From Sphingobacteriales bacterium (lineage in GTDB: Bacteria; Bacteroidota; Bacteroidia; Chitinophagales; JADIYW01): a stretch of 64,000 bases of DNA. The translations under genes and the position numbers were made by a program. Numbering within the stretch: position 1 is the first letter of the stretch; each line of letters opens with the position of its first letter. The notes below the pieces were generated by a model. That model saw only the letters and a list, made by a program, of their open reading frames with translations. It made no database searches and had not been told where the DNA came from. Location: positions 372,001-436,000 of the forward strand of contig JADJYT010000001.1 in assembly GCA_016719635.1 (NCBI GenBank). The letters run 5' to 3'. Shown here piece by piece: positions 16,042 to 24,175 of the stretch.

Positions 16042-17562
16042 ATGGAAGAATCTGCTACCAACAAAAGATCAACCCGATTTACCAGAAATAAAACGGAAGA
16101 TATATCCAATCTTCTATACGGAAAAATCCCGCCGCAGGCGCGTGAACTGGAAGAAGCGGTACTGGGTGCGATATTGATTGAAAAAGATGCGATTGCGGAA
16201 GTGTCGGATATCCTGAAACCGGACAGTTTTTATGTGGATGCACACTCCACCATCTTTCGTGCCATTCAAAATCTGTACGGCAAATCACAGCCGATAGATT
16301 TGCTGACAGTAACCGAAGAATTGCGCAAGGATGCCAAACTGGAAGAAGTGGGCGGCGCCTATTATCTCAGTGAATTAACCAATAAAATAGCCTCTTCCGC
16401 TAACGTAGAATACCATGCACGCATCGTCATACAAAAATTCATCCAACGTGAGCTGATACGCATATCCAATGATATCATACGGGATGCTTATGAAGATACC
16501 ACCGACGTATTCGACCTGCTGGATAATGCGGAAAAACGCATTTATGAAATTACAGACAAGAACCTGAAGAATTCCATTCAGGGCATCGGACAGCTGATAT
16601 CCAAATCCATCACAGAGATTGACGGATTGATCAAACGCCAGGACGGTTTGCTGTCGGATTCCGTTCCATCGGGATACATCGATCTGGACAAAATCACTTC
16701 CGGCTGGAAAGCAACGGATTTGGTGATCATCGCTGCCCGTCCATCCATGGGTAAAACGGCTTTTGTATTAAACCTTGCTCGCAACGCAGCCGTAGATTTC
16801 AATATGCCGGTGGCCATATTTTCTTTGGAAATGGGCGCGGTTCAGTTAGCCAAAAGATTGATTTCACTGGAATGCGAAATCGATGCACAACGCATCACCA
16901 ATGGTAAAATGAGCGATGCCGAATACGCCATGATGCTGGAGAAAGTGGAACGATTATCGCAGGCACCCATCTATATCAATGACCAGCCCGCCATCAATAT
17001 TTACGAGTTACGGGCACAATGCCGCCGTTTGCAAAACGCACACGGCATCAAGATGGTGATTATCGATTATTTACAGCTGATGAGCGGCGGCGGCGATAAA
17101 GGGATGAACCGTGAACAGGAGATTTCCTCCATTTCCCGCTCCCTGAAAGGATTAGCCAAAGAGTTAAATATTCCGGTGATTGCTTTGTCTCAGCTGAACC
17201 GCAGTGTTGAATCGCGCGGAGGCGAAAAAAAGCCGATGCTGTCTGACTTACGGGAATCGGGTTCCATAGAACAGGATGCAGATATGGTAATGTTCCTCTA
17301 CCGACCGGAATACTACAATATGACGGAAGGCGCTGACGGGGCAAACCTGAAAGGGATTGCCGAAGTGATTATTGCGAAACACAGAAATGGTCCGACAGAT
17401 ACCATTCCGCTCCGGTTCAATAAAAATTTCGGACGCTTTTATGATGCGGACAGATTGTTTGAGGAAATGCAGCAAATGACGTCTTATAAGACGATACCGT
17501 CCAAAGGAAATGACATGAAAGACGAAGACAATAACGGAGATGATGCATTTGATATTTTTTAG
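16042..17562 (+). CDS. dnaB: Replicative DNA helicase
   Basis: 506 residues from ATG 16042 (an upstream TTG at 15991 is less likely). DnaB is the hexameric 5'-3' helicase that unwinds DNA at the fork and recruits primase. The N-terminal DnaB_N domain (about 25-125, PPQARELEEAVLGAILIEKD) is followed by the linker and the RecA-like motor. The motor shows Walker A IAARPSMGKTAF (about 230-240), IFSLEMGAVQLAKRL, Walker B KMVIIDYLQLM, and the family block ALSQLNRSVESR with LRESGSIEQDADMVMFLYR. There is no intein. The cluster of DnaA-like sites upstream suggests DnaA-linked control. Confidence 0.97.
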   Translation: MEESATNKRSTRFTRNKTEDISNLLYGKIPPQARELEEAVLGAILIEKDAIAEVSDILKPDSFYVDAHSTIFRAIQNLYGKSQPIDLLTVTEELRKDAKLEEVGGAYYLSELTNKIASSANVEYHARIVIQKFIQRELIRISNDIIRDAYEDTTDVFDLLDNAEKRIYEITDKNLKNSIQGIGQLISKSITEIDGLIKRQDGLLSDSVPSGYIDLDKITSGWKATDLVIIAARPSMGKTAFVLNLARNAAVDFNMPVAIFSLEMGAVQLAKRLISLECEIDAQRITNGKMSDAEYAMMLEKVERLSQAPIYINDQPAINIYELRAQCRRLQNAHGIKMVIIDYLQLMSGGGDKGMNREQEISSISRSLKGLAKELNIPVIALSQLNRSVESRGGEKKPMLSDLRESGSIEQDADMVMFLYRPEYYNMTEGADGANLKGIAEVIIAKHRNGPTDTIPLRFNKNFGRFYDADRLFEEMQQMTSYKTIPSKGNDMKDEDNNGDDAFDIF

Positions 17563-17593
17563 CAACGAAATCCTTCCATCAATTCATACATAT

Positions 17594-18016
17594 CTATTCC
17601 TGTACCTGTTTCAGCAAGGTTAAAAGCCTTTTACGGACAAAATCAGACTTGGTTGCATAGGTTATCCTTATCATATCCTTCGTCCAGATTCCTTCCTGCA
17701 GGTTGTAGACAAAATTTTCATCCTGCTTTTTAAAGAAACTGTTTTTTTGTGCACTCCAGCTCAGTTGTTCTTTGATGATTTTTGCTTTCTGCTCAGACGG
17801 CAGATTGACTTTCACCTTCTCAAATACAATGAGCATGATGCTGTCCAGTTGCTGCAGATAAATTCTGTGGCAATTTACCGAATCAGCCTTAAATTTCTCG
17901 CATTCTTTATGCTGCTGCTCCAATGCTTTGAATGATTCTCTGGCGGTTTGTGCTCCGGTATCTATGGCAGAAAAAAATAAAAAAATTAAAAGAAAATATC
18001 GGGTAAAATTTTCCAT
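17594..18016 (-). CDS. Small secreted protein, LprI/DUF1311-like
   Basis: 140 residues with a signal peptide (cleavage near DTGAQ, about residue 23). The mature part has two cysteines (EC, NC) and the pattern QLDSIMLIVFEKVKVNLPSEQ followed by LKxxQxxWxxxRxx-like text (KEQLSWSAQKNSFFKKQDE) and a final helix VRKRLLTLL. This is the shape of the LprI/DUF1311 family of periplasmic proteins, some of which inhibit lysozyme. The match is by pattern only, and the usual four cysteines are not all present, so the call is tentative. It converges on dnaB 31 bases away. Confidence 0.6.
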   Translation of the reverse strand: MENFTRYFLLIFLFFSAIDTGAQTARESFKALEQQHKECEKFKADSVNCHRIYLQQLDSIMLIVFEKVKVNLPSEQKAKIIKEQLSWSAQKNSFFKKQDENFVYNLQEGIWTKDMIRITYATKSDFVRKRLLTLLKQVQE

Positions 18017-18029
18017 ACTTCAAAAATAG

Positions 18030-18058
18030 AAAAAGTCAACCACCGGGGTTGACTTTTT
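18030..18058 (-). terminator. Terminator after the gene at 18084-18290
   Basis: AAAAAGTCAACC (18030-18041) pairs with GGTTGACTTTTT (18047-18058) around an ACCGG loop. It lies downstream of the 68-residue gene on the minus strand and just upstream of the next minus-strand gene, so it separates the two. Confidence 0.85.
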
Positions 18059-18083
18059 ATCTTAAAAACTTGTTAAGGATAGA

Positions 18084-18290
18084 TTAGAATCCTTTTTTAG
18101 CAACGCCGTCTTTAATTGCCTGCAGTGCTTTAGCTTCACCTAATATAGCAGCCATTTTATTGCCTTTGCCATCATTTCCGGAAGCCAAATAACCACCTCT
18201 GGACGTTTTGGTAATTACCGCATCGTGCATAGGTACATTTTTTTCCTTCGTTTTAAGGCAGTACGCCTGAATCATTTTCGATGTGTCCAT
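18084..18290 (-). CDS. 68-residue protein resembling a zinc-ribbon family (DUF5679-like) without its cysteines
   Basis: A short basic protein with its own terminator, which argues for a real gene. The first half (AYCLKTKEKNVPMHDAVIT then RGGYLASGNDGKGNKM) lines up by eye with small DUF5679-type proteins that read YCVKCK, a run of polar residues, then TxxGRPAxxGxCPxCGxKM. Here only the first cysteine remains and the second pair (CPVCG) is replaced by a GNDGKGN stretch, so a zinc ribbon cannot form in the usual way. The C-terminal part (AAILGEAKALQAIKDGVAKKGF) is an amphipathic helix. The function is unknown, and the resemblance is my inference. Confidence 0.7.
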   Translation of the reverse strand: MDTSKMIQAYCLKTKEKNVPMHDAVITKTSRGGYLASGNDGKGNKMAAILGEAKALQAIKDGVAKKGF

Positions 18291-18448
18291 TGTTTTTTGA
18301 TTTAGATGATAAATAAGTTGGTCAAATTTAATAAACTATCTAACAATCGGGTTACAGCCAACTTGTAAGGCATTAATCTACTAACATTTGCAAAAAACGA
18401 CAAAAATACACATTTAATTGATTTTCAACTACTTATACAATACCCTTA

Positions 18449-19540
18449 CTATTCAGCTAAAATATTGTTCATAATTTTTGTCTGATGACGTATAGATTCC
18501 TGGTGAATGGCTTCCATCATGTCTTTTACAAAGTCTTCCGTCAGTTCTTTTTTAGCTGCTTTCTTGATACGGTCATGGATAATTTCATCCCAGCGGTTGG
18601 TCTGCAGGATGGTGATGCCGTTATCGCGTTTGAACTCTCCTATCTTTCTGGCAATATCCATCCGTTCGCCCATTATTTCCAGCATATAGTTATCAATTCT
18701 GTCAATCTGTGCTCGTAAGGATTCCAGTTTATTTTCTGCATAGTCATCCAGTTTGCTGGAACGAACGATTAGAGCTGATAAAATTTCACCTAAACGTTCC
18801 GGTGTAACTTGCTGTTGTGCGTCACTCCATGCATTGTCCGGATCGCGGTGAGCTTCAATCATCAAACCGTCAAAATCAAGGTCCAGTGCTTTTTGAGATA
18901 CGGAAGGAATCAACTCGCGGGATCCGCAGATGTGCGATGGATCCACGATAATCGGCATATTAGGATATAAGCGGCGAAGTTCAACCGGCAGTTCCCACAT
19001 AGGCTTGTTGCGGTACTTGGATTTCTCATACGATGAAAATCCACGATGGATGGCGCCTAAGCGTTTAATGCCAACAGCATTCAAGCGTTCCATACTGCCC
19101 AGCCACAACTGCAAATCCGGATTGATGGGATTTTTTACCAAAACCGGTATATCTACACCCCGCAGGGCATCCGCAATTTCCTGAACGGAAAAGGGATTTA
19201 CGGTGGTGCGAGCTCCGATCCAGAGTATATCGACTCCTGCTTCCAGCGATTCTTCCACATGTTGTGCAGTAGCCACTTCCACGGTGGTTGGTTTCCCGAT
19301 TTCCTTACCGGCATTCACCAGCCAGGATAAACCTTCCCTGCCGATGCCTTCAAACATACCCGGCCGGGTACGCGGCTTCCAGATGCCGGCTCGCAGCACA
19401 TCAATTCCGATTCCACCCAGGCGCCTGGCGGTCTCTGTCATCTGTTCTTCTGTTTCACAAGAACATGGTCCGGAAATTATCACAGGTCTTTCGAAATTAA
19501 ATCCCCAGTCTTTCAGTGGGATAATGGATAAGTTACTCAT
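18449..19540 (-). CDS. aroG: Bifunctional DAHP synthase / chorismate mutase
   Basis: 363 residues. The N-terminal domain (about 1-265) is a KDO8P-synthase-like (type I-beta) 3-deoxy-7-phosphoheptulonate synthase: ISGPCSCETEEQM, RAGIWKPRTRPGMFEGIG, LWIGARTTVNPF, LVKNPINPD, GAIHRGF, IIVDPSHICGSRE. It condenses PEP and erythrose 4-phosphate. The C-terminal domain (about 275-363, LESLRAQIDRIDNYMLEIMGER) is an AroQ-type chorismate mutase, as in the C-terminal fusions known from Bacteroidota such as Prevotella nigrescens, where the mutase domain also serves allosteric control. It is the last gene of the Phe/Tyr operon, 120 bases after tyrA. The gap has no hairpin, so co-transcription is likely. Confidence 0.93.
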   Translation of the reverse strand: MSNLSIIPLKDWGFNFERPVIISGPCSCETEEQMTETARRLGGIGIDVLRAGIWKPRTRPGMFEGIGREGLSWLVNAGKEIGKPTTVEVATAQHVEESLEAGVDILWIGARTTVNPFSVQEIADALRGVDIPVLVKNPINPDLQLWLGSMERLNAVGIKRLGAIHRGFSSYEKSKYRNKPMWELPVELRRLYPNMPIIVDPSHICGSRELIPSVSQKALDLDFDGLMIEAHRDPDNAWSDAQQQVTPERLGEILSALIVRSSKLDDYAENKLESLRAQIDRIDNYMLEIMGERMDIARKIGEFKRDNGITILQTNRWDEIIHDRIKKAAKKELTEDFVKDMMEAIHQESIRHQTKIMNNILAE

Positions 19541-19660
19541 ATGATTCGTTATTTATTTTTTTATGAAATGGATACAGTTCTGCTAAATTAATTCAATTGT
19601 TTTATTCTCTTCACATACCACTAAAACATTACTATTTATTAAAGGTGGATTGATAATTGC

Positions 19661-20503
19661 CTATTTCAATATTTTCCGGATTTCATTGGCTTGTTTCATA
19701 AAGTTCAGCAATTCTTCGTTTTTATTTTTATTGATCAGGTTTCTGAAATGATACATCTTTTCAATATAAGTATCCATGACTTCCAGTAAATAATTCTTGT
19801 TTTGGTGAAAGATGGGTGCCCACATCTCGGGTGAACTCTTGGCAAGCCTCACGGTGCTTTCAAAACCACCGCCCGCCATTTCAAGAATGGCCTCTTCATC
19901 TTTTTCTTTTTCAAGCACGGTAGCTGCCAGCACGAAAGAGCTGATGTGGGATATGTGGGATATATAAGCCGCATGCATATCATGTTGTTGCGCATCCATA
20001 TATTTCAAATGCATTCCCAATATCCGATACATATTTTCAACCAATGTTACGGCATCTGCATCACTGTTTTCCTTATCACAGATGATGCAAACCTTGTTGC
20101 GGAATAAGTTCGGAATAGCGGCACCCGGACCGGAATTCTCGGTTCCTGCCATCGGATGTGAGGCGACGTATCGGTTTCTCTTCGGGTGGTCTTTGATGGC
20201 ATCGATGATATGCCCTTTCGTAGAACCCATATCGGTCACCGTCTGATGCGGCTGAATATGATCCAACACGAATTTCAATTCTTCCATCAAACTGTTTACC
20301 GGAACCGTCAGAATAATTAAATCCGCCTGTTGAACGGCATCTTCTCTTGAAAGGATTTCGTCCACTAAACCCAATTCCACTGCCAGTTCACTGTTCGCTT
20401 TACTTCGTCCGACACCCGTATACGAATCGGCAAAATTTGCCGCGCGCAAATCTATGGCTGCAGAACCGCCTATTAAACCGATACCGATAATGGCTATTTT
20501 CAT
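19661..20503 (-). CDS. tyrA: Prephenate dehydrogenase
   Basis: 280 residues. It oxidatively decarboxylates prephenate to 4-hydroxyphenylpyruvate, the precursor of Tyr, with NAD(P). The N-terminal Rossmann fold starts MKIAIIGIGLIGGSAAIDLR (GxGxxG at 7-12). VTDMGSTKG and YVASHPMAGTENSGPGAA (catalytic His) are diagnostic, and the helical C-terminal domain carries HDMHAAYISHISH. There is no fused mutase or ACT domain, so feedback control by Tyr would have to come from elsewhere, which fits the attenuator upstream and the allosteric DAHP synthase downstream. It starts three bases after the aminotransferase gene ends, within one operon. Confidence 0.94.
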   Translation of the reverse strand: MKIAIIGIGLIGGSAAIDLRAANFADSYTGVGRSKANSELAVELGLVDEILSREDAVQQADLIILTVPVNSLMEELKFVLDHIQPHQTVTDMGSTKGHIIDAIKDHPKRNRYVASHPMAGTENSGPGAAIPNLFRNKVCIICDKENSDADAVTLVENMYRILGMHLKYMDAQQHDMHAAYISHISHISSFVLAATVLEKEKDEEAILEMAGGGFESTVRLAKSSPEMWAPIFHQNKNYLLEVMDTYIEKMYHFRNLINKNKNEELLNFMKQANEIRKILK

Positions 20504-20506
20504 GTG

Positions 20507-21670
20507 TTAGTTCAATTTAATGATTCTGTCCAATGCTTCTTTCAAATCTTTTTCCGGACTGCATAGGGAAATACGGATATATCGTTCTCCCTTGCTTCCA
20601 AAAATAAATCCCGGTGTGATGAATACATTCGCTTCATGCAATACTTTTTCTGTCAGCTCTTCAACATGACAGTATGTATCCGGAATTTTTGCCCATATGA
20701 ACATGCCGATTTGTCCCTTATCATATACACAACCTAATGTATCCATAATCTGGTGGGCATAGGTTCTTCTTTTTCTGTATTCATTATTGCGTTGCTCATG
20801 CCATTCAGCACTGTTGGATAAGGCTGCTATCGCCGCTACCTGCAAGGGTAGATACATACCGCTGTCTACATTGCTTTTCACTTTCAAAATGGTATCGATG
20901 TAGGCTTTTTGGCCACTGACCATACCAATACGTGCACCGGCGAGGTTGTGTGATTTACTTAAAGAATTCAGTTCCAGGCAAACATCCATCGCTCCCTCCG
21001 TCTGGAAAATGGAAACCGGCATACCTTCATTCAGCACAAGGCTGTATGGATTGTCGTTTATAACTAAAATATTGAATTCCTTAGCCACCTCAACAAGTGT
21101 CTTAAAAATCGCCTCATTTCCCTTTGCGCCTGTAGGCATATTGGGATAATTGATCCAGAGTAATTTTGCATCGCGTAAAGTGGCTTCGTTGAGATTGGAA
21201 AAATCAGGAGCCCAGCCATTTGTTTCATCCAGATCATAAAAAACCGGATCCGCACCTGCCAAATATGCAGCAGCGGTATAAGTAGGATATCCGGGATTCG
21301 GAACCAACACTTTGTCGCCAGGATTTAAGTAAGCATTGGAAATATGGGAGATGCCTTCTTTGGAACCCAGCAGCGGCAATATTTCGGTATCCGGATTTAA
21401 TGTAACGTCATATGTGGACTTATACCAATTGCTCATAGCCTTTCGCAAGGCTGGGATGCCTATATAACTCTGATACCCGTGATTCTTGGGATGCTCCGCT
21501 GATTTCTTTAATGCTTCAATGGTTTGTTCAGACGGTGCCTGGTCGGGATTGCCGATTCCTAAATTCAGAATATCTTTCCCTTCTGCGCGCAATTGGGCTA
21601 TCTGCTTCAACTTGGCGGAGAAGTAGTATTCATTGATATGCTGTAATTTATCAGCCGGTGGAATAATCAT
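20507..21670 (-). CDS. PLP-dependent class I/II aminotransferase of the Phe/Tyr operon
   Basis: 387 residues with the fold-type I aminotransferase signature: LNLGIGNPDQAPSE near the start, YQSYIGIPALRKAM, the cofactor-binding ELNSLSKSHNLAGARIGM with the PLP lysine in SLSKSHN, and YIRISLC at the end. By family it resembles LL-diaminopimelate/aspartate-type aminotransferases. By position, between pheA and tyrA with gaps of one and three bases, it most likely transaminates phenylpyruvate and 4-hydroxyphenylpyruvate, or prephenate. Substrate choice cannot be read from sequence alone. Confidence 0.88.
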   Translation of the reverse strand: MIIPPADKLQHINEYYFSAKLKQIAQLRAEGKDILNLGIGNPDQAPSEQTIEALKKSAEHPKNHGYQSYIGIPALRKAMSNWYKSTYDVTLNPDTEILPLLGSKEGISHISNAYLNPGDKVLVPNPGYPTYTAAAYLAGADPVFYDLDETNGWAPDFSNLNEATLRDAKLLWINYPNMPTGAKGNEAIFKTLVEVAKEFNILVINDNPYSLVLNEGMPVSIFQTEGAMDVCLELNSLSKSHNLAGARIGMVSGQKAYIDTILKVKSNVDSGMYLPLQVAAIAALSNSAEWHEQRNNEYRKRRTYAHQIMDTLGCVYDKGQIGMFIWAKIPDTYCHVEELTEKVLHEANVFITPGFIFGSKGERYIRISLCSPEKDLKEALDRIIKLN

Positions 21671-21671
21671 C

Positions 21672-22508
21672 TTATTGTAATTTTTCTCCTTGTTTATATT
21701 CTCCTAAAACTTTTAATTCTTTTGTCAGCGGCACTATTTCAACCAGCATTTTTTGGTAATCCTCCCTACGTTCAATTTCCAAATCTGCATACATATAATA
21801 TTGCCATTCTTCCCCAATAAAGGGAAGTGACTGTATCTTGGTAAGGTTGATGTTGTGGGTTCCAATTGTCGTCAGGACTTTAGCTAAACTACCTGGATGA
21901 TGGTGTGCCCTGAAACTAAGAGAAGCTTTATTAAAATCTATCAATTCTTTTGACTGTTTGGCAATATCTGCCAGCACCAAAAAACGGGTAAAATTCCGTT
22001 TATTGTCGTGAATATCTTCTGCTAAAATCTCCAGTTCATACAACTCTGCTGCCCGCTTGCTGGCAACTGCTCCCCTGTGTTTGATGTGATGCTCTTTAAT
22101 TTCTTTAGCGCTTAATGCCGTATCATTGGATTCTATCAGCTGGATTTCAGGATAATTATCAAAGAAAACTCTGCATTGCAGCAAAGCCATCGGATGGGAA
22201 TGCACTTCATCTATATCCCGGATAGCTTGCCCGGGCTGTGCCATCAGGTTCATTTCAATTCGCAGGTATAATTCCCCTATGATGGATAAGTTTGAATTTC
22301 GAAGCGAAGCATAATTTGGCAATATGGAACCGGCCAAAGAGTTTTCGATCGCACAGACCGCATAATCCGCCTGATTGTTTTTCATGACATCAAACAGTTT
22401 GGGGAAAGAGGCGCACTCCACCGTTTCAATTTCTTTTCCGAAAAACTGTATGGCTGCTATCTCATGGAAAGACGCTTCAAATCCCTGTATCGCTATTGTT
22501 GGTTTCAT
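21672..22508 (-). CDS. pheA: Prephenate dehydratase with ACT domain
   Basis: 278 residues. It converts prephenate to phenylpyruvate. The N-terminal catalytic part shows AIQGFEASFHEIAAIQFFG, DYAVCAIENSLAGSI, EVHSHPMALLQC, NDTALSAKEI and the catalytic-core block KRNFTRFLVLA (the family's NxTRF motif). The C-terminal ACT domain (about 195-278, LSFRAHHHPGSLAKVLTTIGTHNINLTKIQSLP) is the usual Phe-sensing regulatory module and keeps the GxL and LTKIxS positions. It has no chorismate mutase domain; that activity is supplied by the last gene of the operon. Just upstream lies a terminator hairpin ending about ten bases before the ATG, and before it a Phe/Tyr-rich leader peptide. Confidence 0.95.
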   Translation of the reverse strand: MKPTIAIQGFEASFHEIAAIQFFGKEIETVECASFPKLFDVMKNNQADYAVCAIENSLAGSILPNYASLRNSNLSIIGELYLRIEMNLMAQPGQAIRDIDEVHSHPMALLQCRVFFDNYPEIQLIESNDTALSAKEIKEHHIKHRGAVASKRAAELYELEILAEDIHDNKRNFTRFLVLADIAKQSKELIDFNKASLSFRAHHHPGSLAKVLTTIGTHNINLTKIQSLPFIGEEWQYYMYADLEIERREDYQKMLVEIVPLTKELKVLGEYKQGEKLQ

Positions 22509-22520
22509 ATTGGTGGTATA

Positions 22521-22550
22521 AAAAAAGTCCCGAATGAATCGGGACTTTTT
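22521..22550 (-). terminator. Attenuator terminator before pheA
   Basis: Arms at 22522-22533 and 22539-22550 are perfect twelve-base complements around the loop TTCAT on the minus strand. They are followed on the minus strand by an uninterrupted T-tract that overlaps the second arm. It ends about ten bases before pheA, so it can only act on pheA if transcription starts upstream of it. Confidence 0.92.
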
Positions 22551-22584
22551 ATTTTATAGTAAACTACAATATTATTAGTCCCGC

Positions 22585-22629
22585 TTAAGAGCGAAAGAAG
22601 TAATAGCCGTAGTAAAATATTTTATTCAT
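22585..22629 (-). CDS. Phe/Tyr-rich leader peptide of the pheA operon
   Basis: A 14-codon open frame, ATG to TAA, encoding MNKIFYYGYYFFRS. Residues 5-12 are F-Y-Y-G-Y-Y-F-F: three Phe and four Tyr in eight codons, the two end products of the operon. The codons are TTT TAC TAC GGC TAT TAC TTC TTT. Such density by chance in a short leader is very unlikely, and it matches the logic of PheL-type leaders in enterobacteria, here sensing both amino acids. A near-match to the -7 box (TTAATTTG, 22635-22642) ends five bases before the ATG. That would make the leader mRNA almost leaderless; this last point is uncertain. Confidence 0.87.
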   Translation of the reverse strand: MNKIFYYGYYFFRS

Positions 22630-22803
22630 GAGTACAAATTAAAATAGAATTTGTTTAAAATACAACTATTTTCATATTAATTCATGGTTAAGCCAAAAAG
22701 TTATCGGCAAAAGGTTTGCTTTTTAGGAGACATATTTTAAAATTGCATTCCTTTAAAAATATCGTGTAACAATAAAGAATTAGATTAGAAAGCATAAAAA
22801 ACG

Positions 22804-23625
22804 ATGACAGAAGCACAAAAACTATCCCATTGCGACACGAAATATCCTGTAATATTAGTCAGCGGATTAGGATTTCACGACCATAACAGGGTATTACACT
22901 ATTGGGGATTGATTCCCGACCATCTGAAACAACACGGCTGTGATGTGTATACCGCACATCAGGAGGCCTTTATTTCCATTCCGGACAATGCGTTGAAATT
23001 AAAATTCAGGATACTGGATATTCTGGAAAAAACGAAGAAAGACAAGATAAATATCATCGGTCACTCCAAGGGAGGTCTGGAAGCACGTTATATTGCCAGC
23101 AGGCTTGGAATGGACGAGCACATATCCAGCATCACTACGTTAGGCTCTCCCCATCAGGGCACTCATCTGGCAGATATTATTTTGGGAAGGCTGCCTTTAC
23201 CTAAATTTGCAACAGCCCGCCTGGTAAACCTGTATGCCACACTGATGGGTGACAAGAGACCGGATAGTCTTCGAGCGGTGGTGCAGGTTACCACACAGAG
23301 TATGAAACAGTTTAATGAAGAGGTCCCGGATTCGTCCAAAGTATATTACCAGAGTTATGCCAGCCATGTCAGCAAGGAATACCCCAATATACTATGGAAA
23401 ACAATCGCCTACATCATTCGTCCCTATGAAGGCAAGAATGACGGCATGGTGGGTATAGAATCCTGCAAATGGGGAAACTACAGAGGATTGATTCAAACAG
23501 ATGCTGCCTCCTCCGTTAGCCACGCGGATATGGTAGGATTAACGCAGTTTTTCGGAAATCCAAATTTTGATGCCCGTGTATTCTTCACGGATGTCATCCA
23601 TGAATTGAAGAAAATGAATCATTAA
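22804..23625 (+). CDS. Alpha/beta-hydrolase, triacylglycerol lipase-like
   Basis: 273 residues with no signal peptide, so cytoplasmic as read. The fold starts YPVILVSGLGFHDH (strand and oxyanion region), has the nucleophile elbow IIGHSKGGLEARYI (Ser about 83), and TTLGSPHQGTHLADI, the block typical of bacterial true lipases (family I). A late Asp and His (DGMVGIESCKWG and SHADMVGL) complete a plausible triad. Family members hydrolyse long-chain glycerides. The missing export signal and the lysine after the serine (GHSKG rather than GHSxG with Q or M) are mildly unusual, and the substrate is uncertain. Confidence 0.82.
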   Translation: MTEAQKLSHCDTKYPVILVSGLGFHDHNRVLHYWGLIPDHLKQHGCDVYTAHQEAFISIPDNALKLKFRILDILEKTKKDKINIIGHSKGGLEARYIASRLGMDEHISSITTLGSPHQGTHLADIILGRLPLPKFATARLVNLYATLMGDKRPDSLRAVVQVTTQSMKQFNEEVPDSSKVYYQSYASHVSKEYPNILWKTIAYIIRPYEGKNDGMVGIESCKWGNYRGLIQTDAASSVSHADMVGLTQFFGNPNFDARVFFTDVIHELKKMNH

Positions 23626-23677
23626 GTCAAAAAACCCTTCTAAATGGTTACATCCTTCAAATTGGCATTTTAATTGA

Positions 23678-23685
23678 TATATTTG
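23678..23685 (+). promoter_or_regulatory. -7 promoter box of the gene at 23702
   Basis: TATATTTG, an exact TAnnTTTG match, 16 bases before the ATG at 23702. This separates the small secreted protein gene from the lipase gene upstream. Confidence 0.5.
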
Positions 23686-23701
23686 CATAAATTCTCCGTT
23701 A

Positions 23702-24172
23702 ATGCAAAGGTTTTACACTCTTGGTTTATTTCTATGCTCCGTAGTAAGTTGTTATTCTCAGAATTACAACATCGATGCTTTTACGTACCATCAGTCCATT
23801 TTGGAAGCACAGCAGAATATCGGTACGGAAGTTTATAATTTTAATCAAAGCGTATCAGAACTTAATCTAAAAATCCTAAAGTTTGAAATAAACAGAAGCA
23901 TCACCTTTACGGATAGCCTGAAAGCTTACAATAATGAAACCGCTTATCTCGATGCGGCGAAAAAATTATTCCTGTTTTATAAAGATATAGCGGAACATGA
24001 ATATGGTGATTTGTTGAAAATTGTAGAAGACCCCGAACTGGAAGCAAAAGATTTCAAAGATAAGAAAATAGCGATTCTCGCCAGGATAAAAGTAAAGGCA
24101 AATGCAGTATATCCTGCGTATAATGCTGAACAAGAAACCTATTGCAAAAAATATGGCCTAAAGTTGGAGTAA
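23702..24172 (+). CDS. Small secreted or lipid-anchored protein of unknown function
   Basis: 156 residues. The N-terminus is a signal sequence ending SVVSCYSQ; it can be read as a lipobox (VVSC, Cys17) or as a type I signal cut after YSQ. The mature part is almost entirely helical (ILEAQQNIGTEVYNFNQSVSELNLKILKFE, LDAAKKLFLFYKDIAEHEYGDLLKIVEDPE) and ends with NAEQETYCKKYGLKLE. The overall pattern recalls the small helical surface proteins annotated as the LIC11966 family, but I am not certain. It has its own -7 box and converges on rlmK with a gap of three bases. Confidence 0.72.
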   Translation: MQRFYTLGLFLCSVVSCYSQNYNIDAFTYHQSILEAQQNIGTEVYNFNQSVSELNLKILKFEINRSITFTDSLKAYNNETAYLDAAKKLFLFYKDIAEHEYGDLLKIVEDPELEAKDFKDKKIAILARIKVKANAVYPAYNAEQETYCKKYGLKLE

Positions 24173-24175
24173 GGA

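Larger units (their letters stand above)
22509..22629 (-). promoter_or_regulatory. Transcription attenuator of the Phe/Tyr operon
   Basis: On the minus strand the order is: leader peptide (22629 to 22585), segment 2 GCGGGACT (22584 to 22577) directly after its stop codon, segment 3 ending AGTCCCGA (22550 to 22539), segment 4 TCGGGACT plus T-tract (22533 to about 22520), then the pheA ATG at 22508. Segment 3 can pair with segment 2 (antiterminator, seven base pairs) or with segment 4 (terminator, twelve base pairs), but not both. A ribosome that reaches the stop codon would cover segment 2 and allow termination. A ribosome stalled on Phe or Tyr codons would leave it free and permit read-through. 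Confidence 0.88.

Noticed and set aside
23702..24172. Calling this gene a confirmed LIC11966-family surface protein
   Set aside because: The similarity is by general helical pattern only; no decisive motif is visible.
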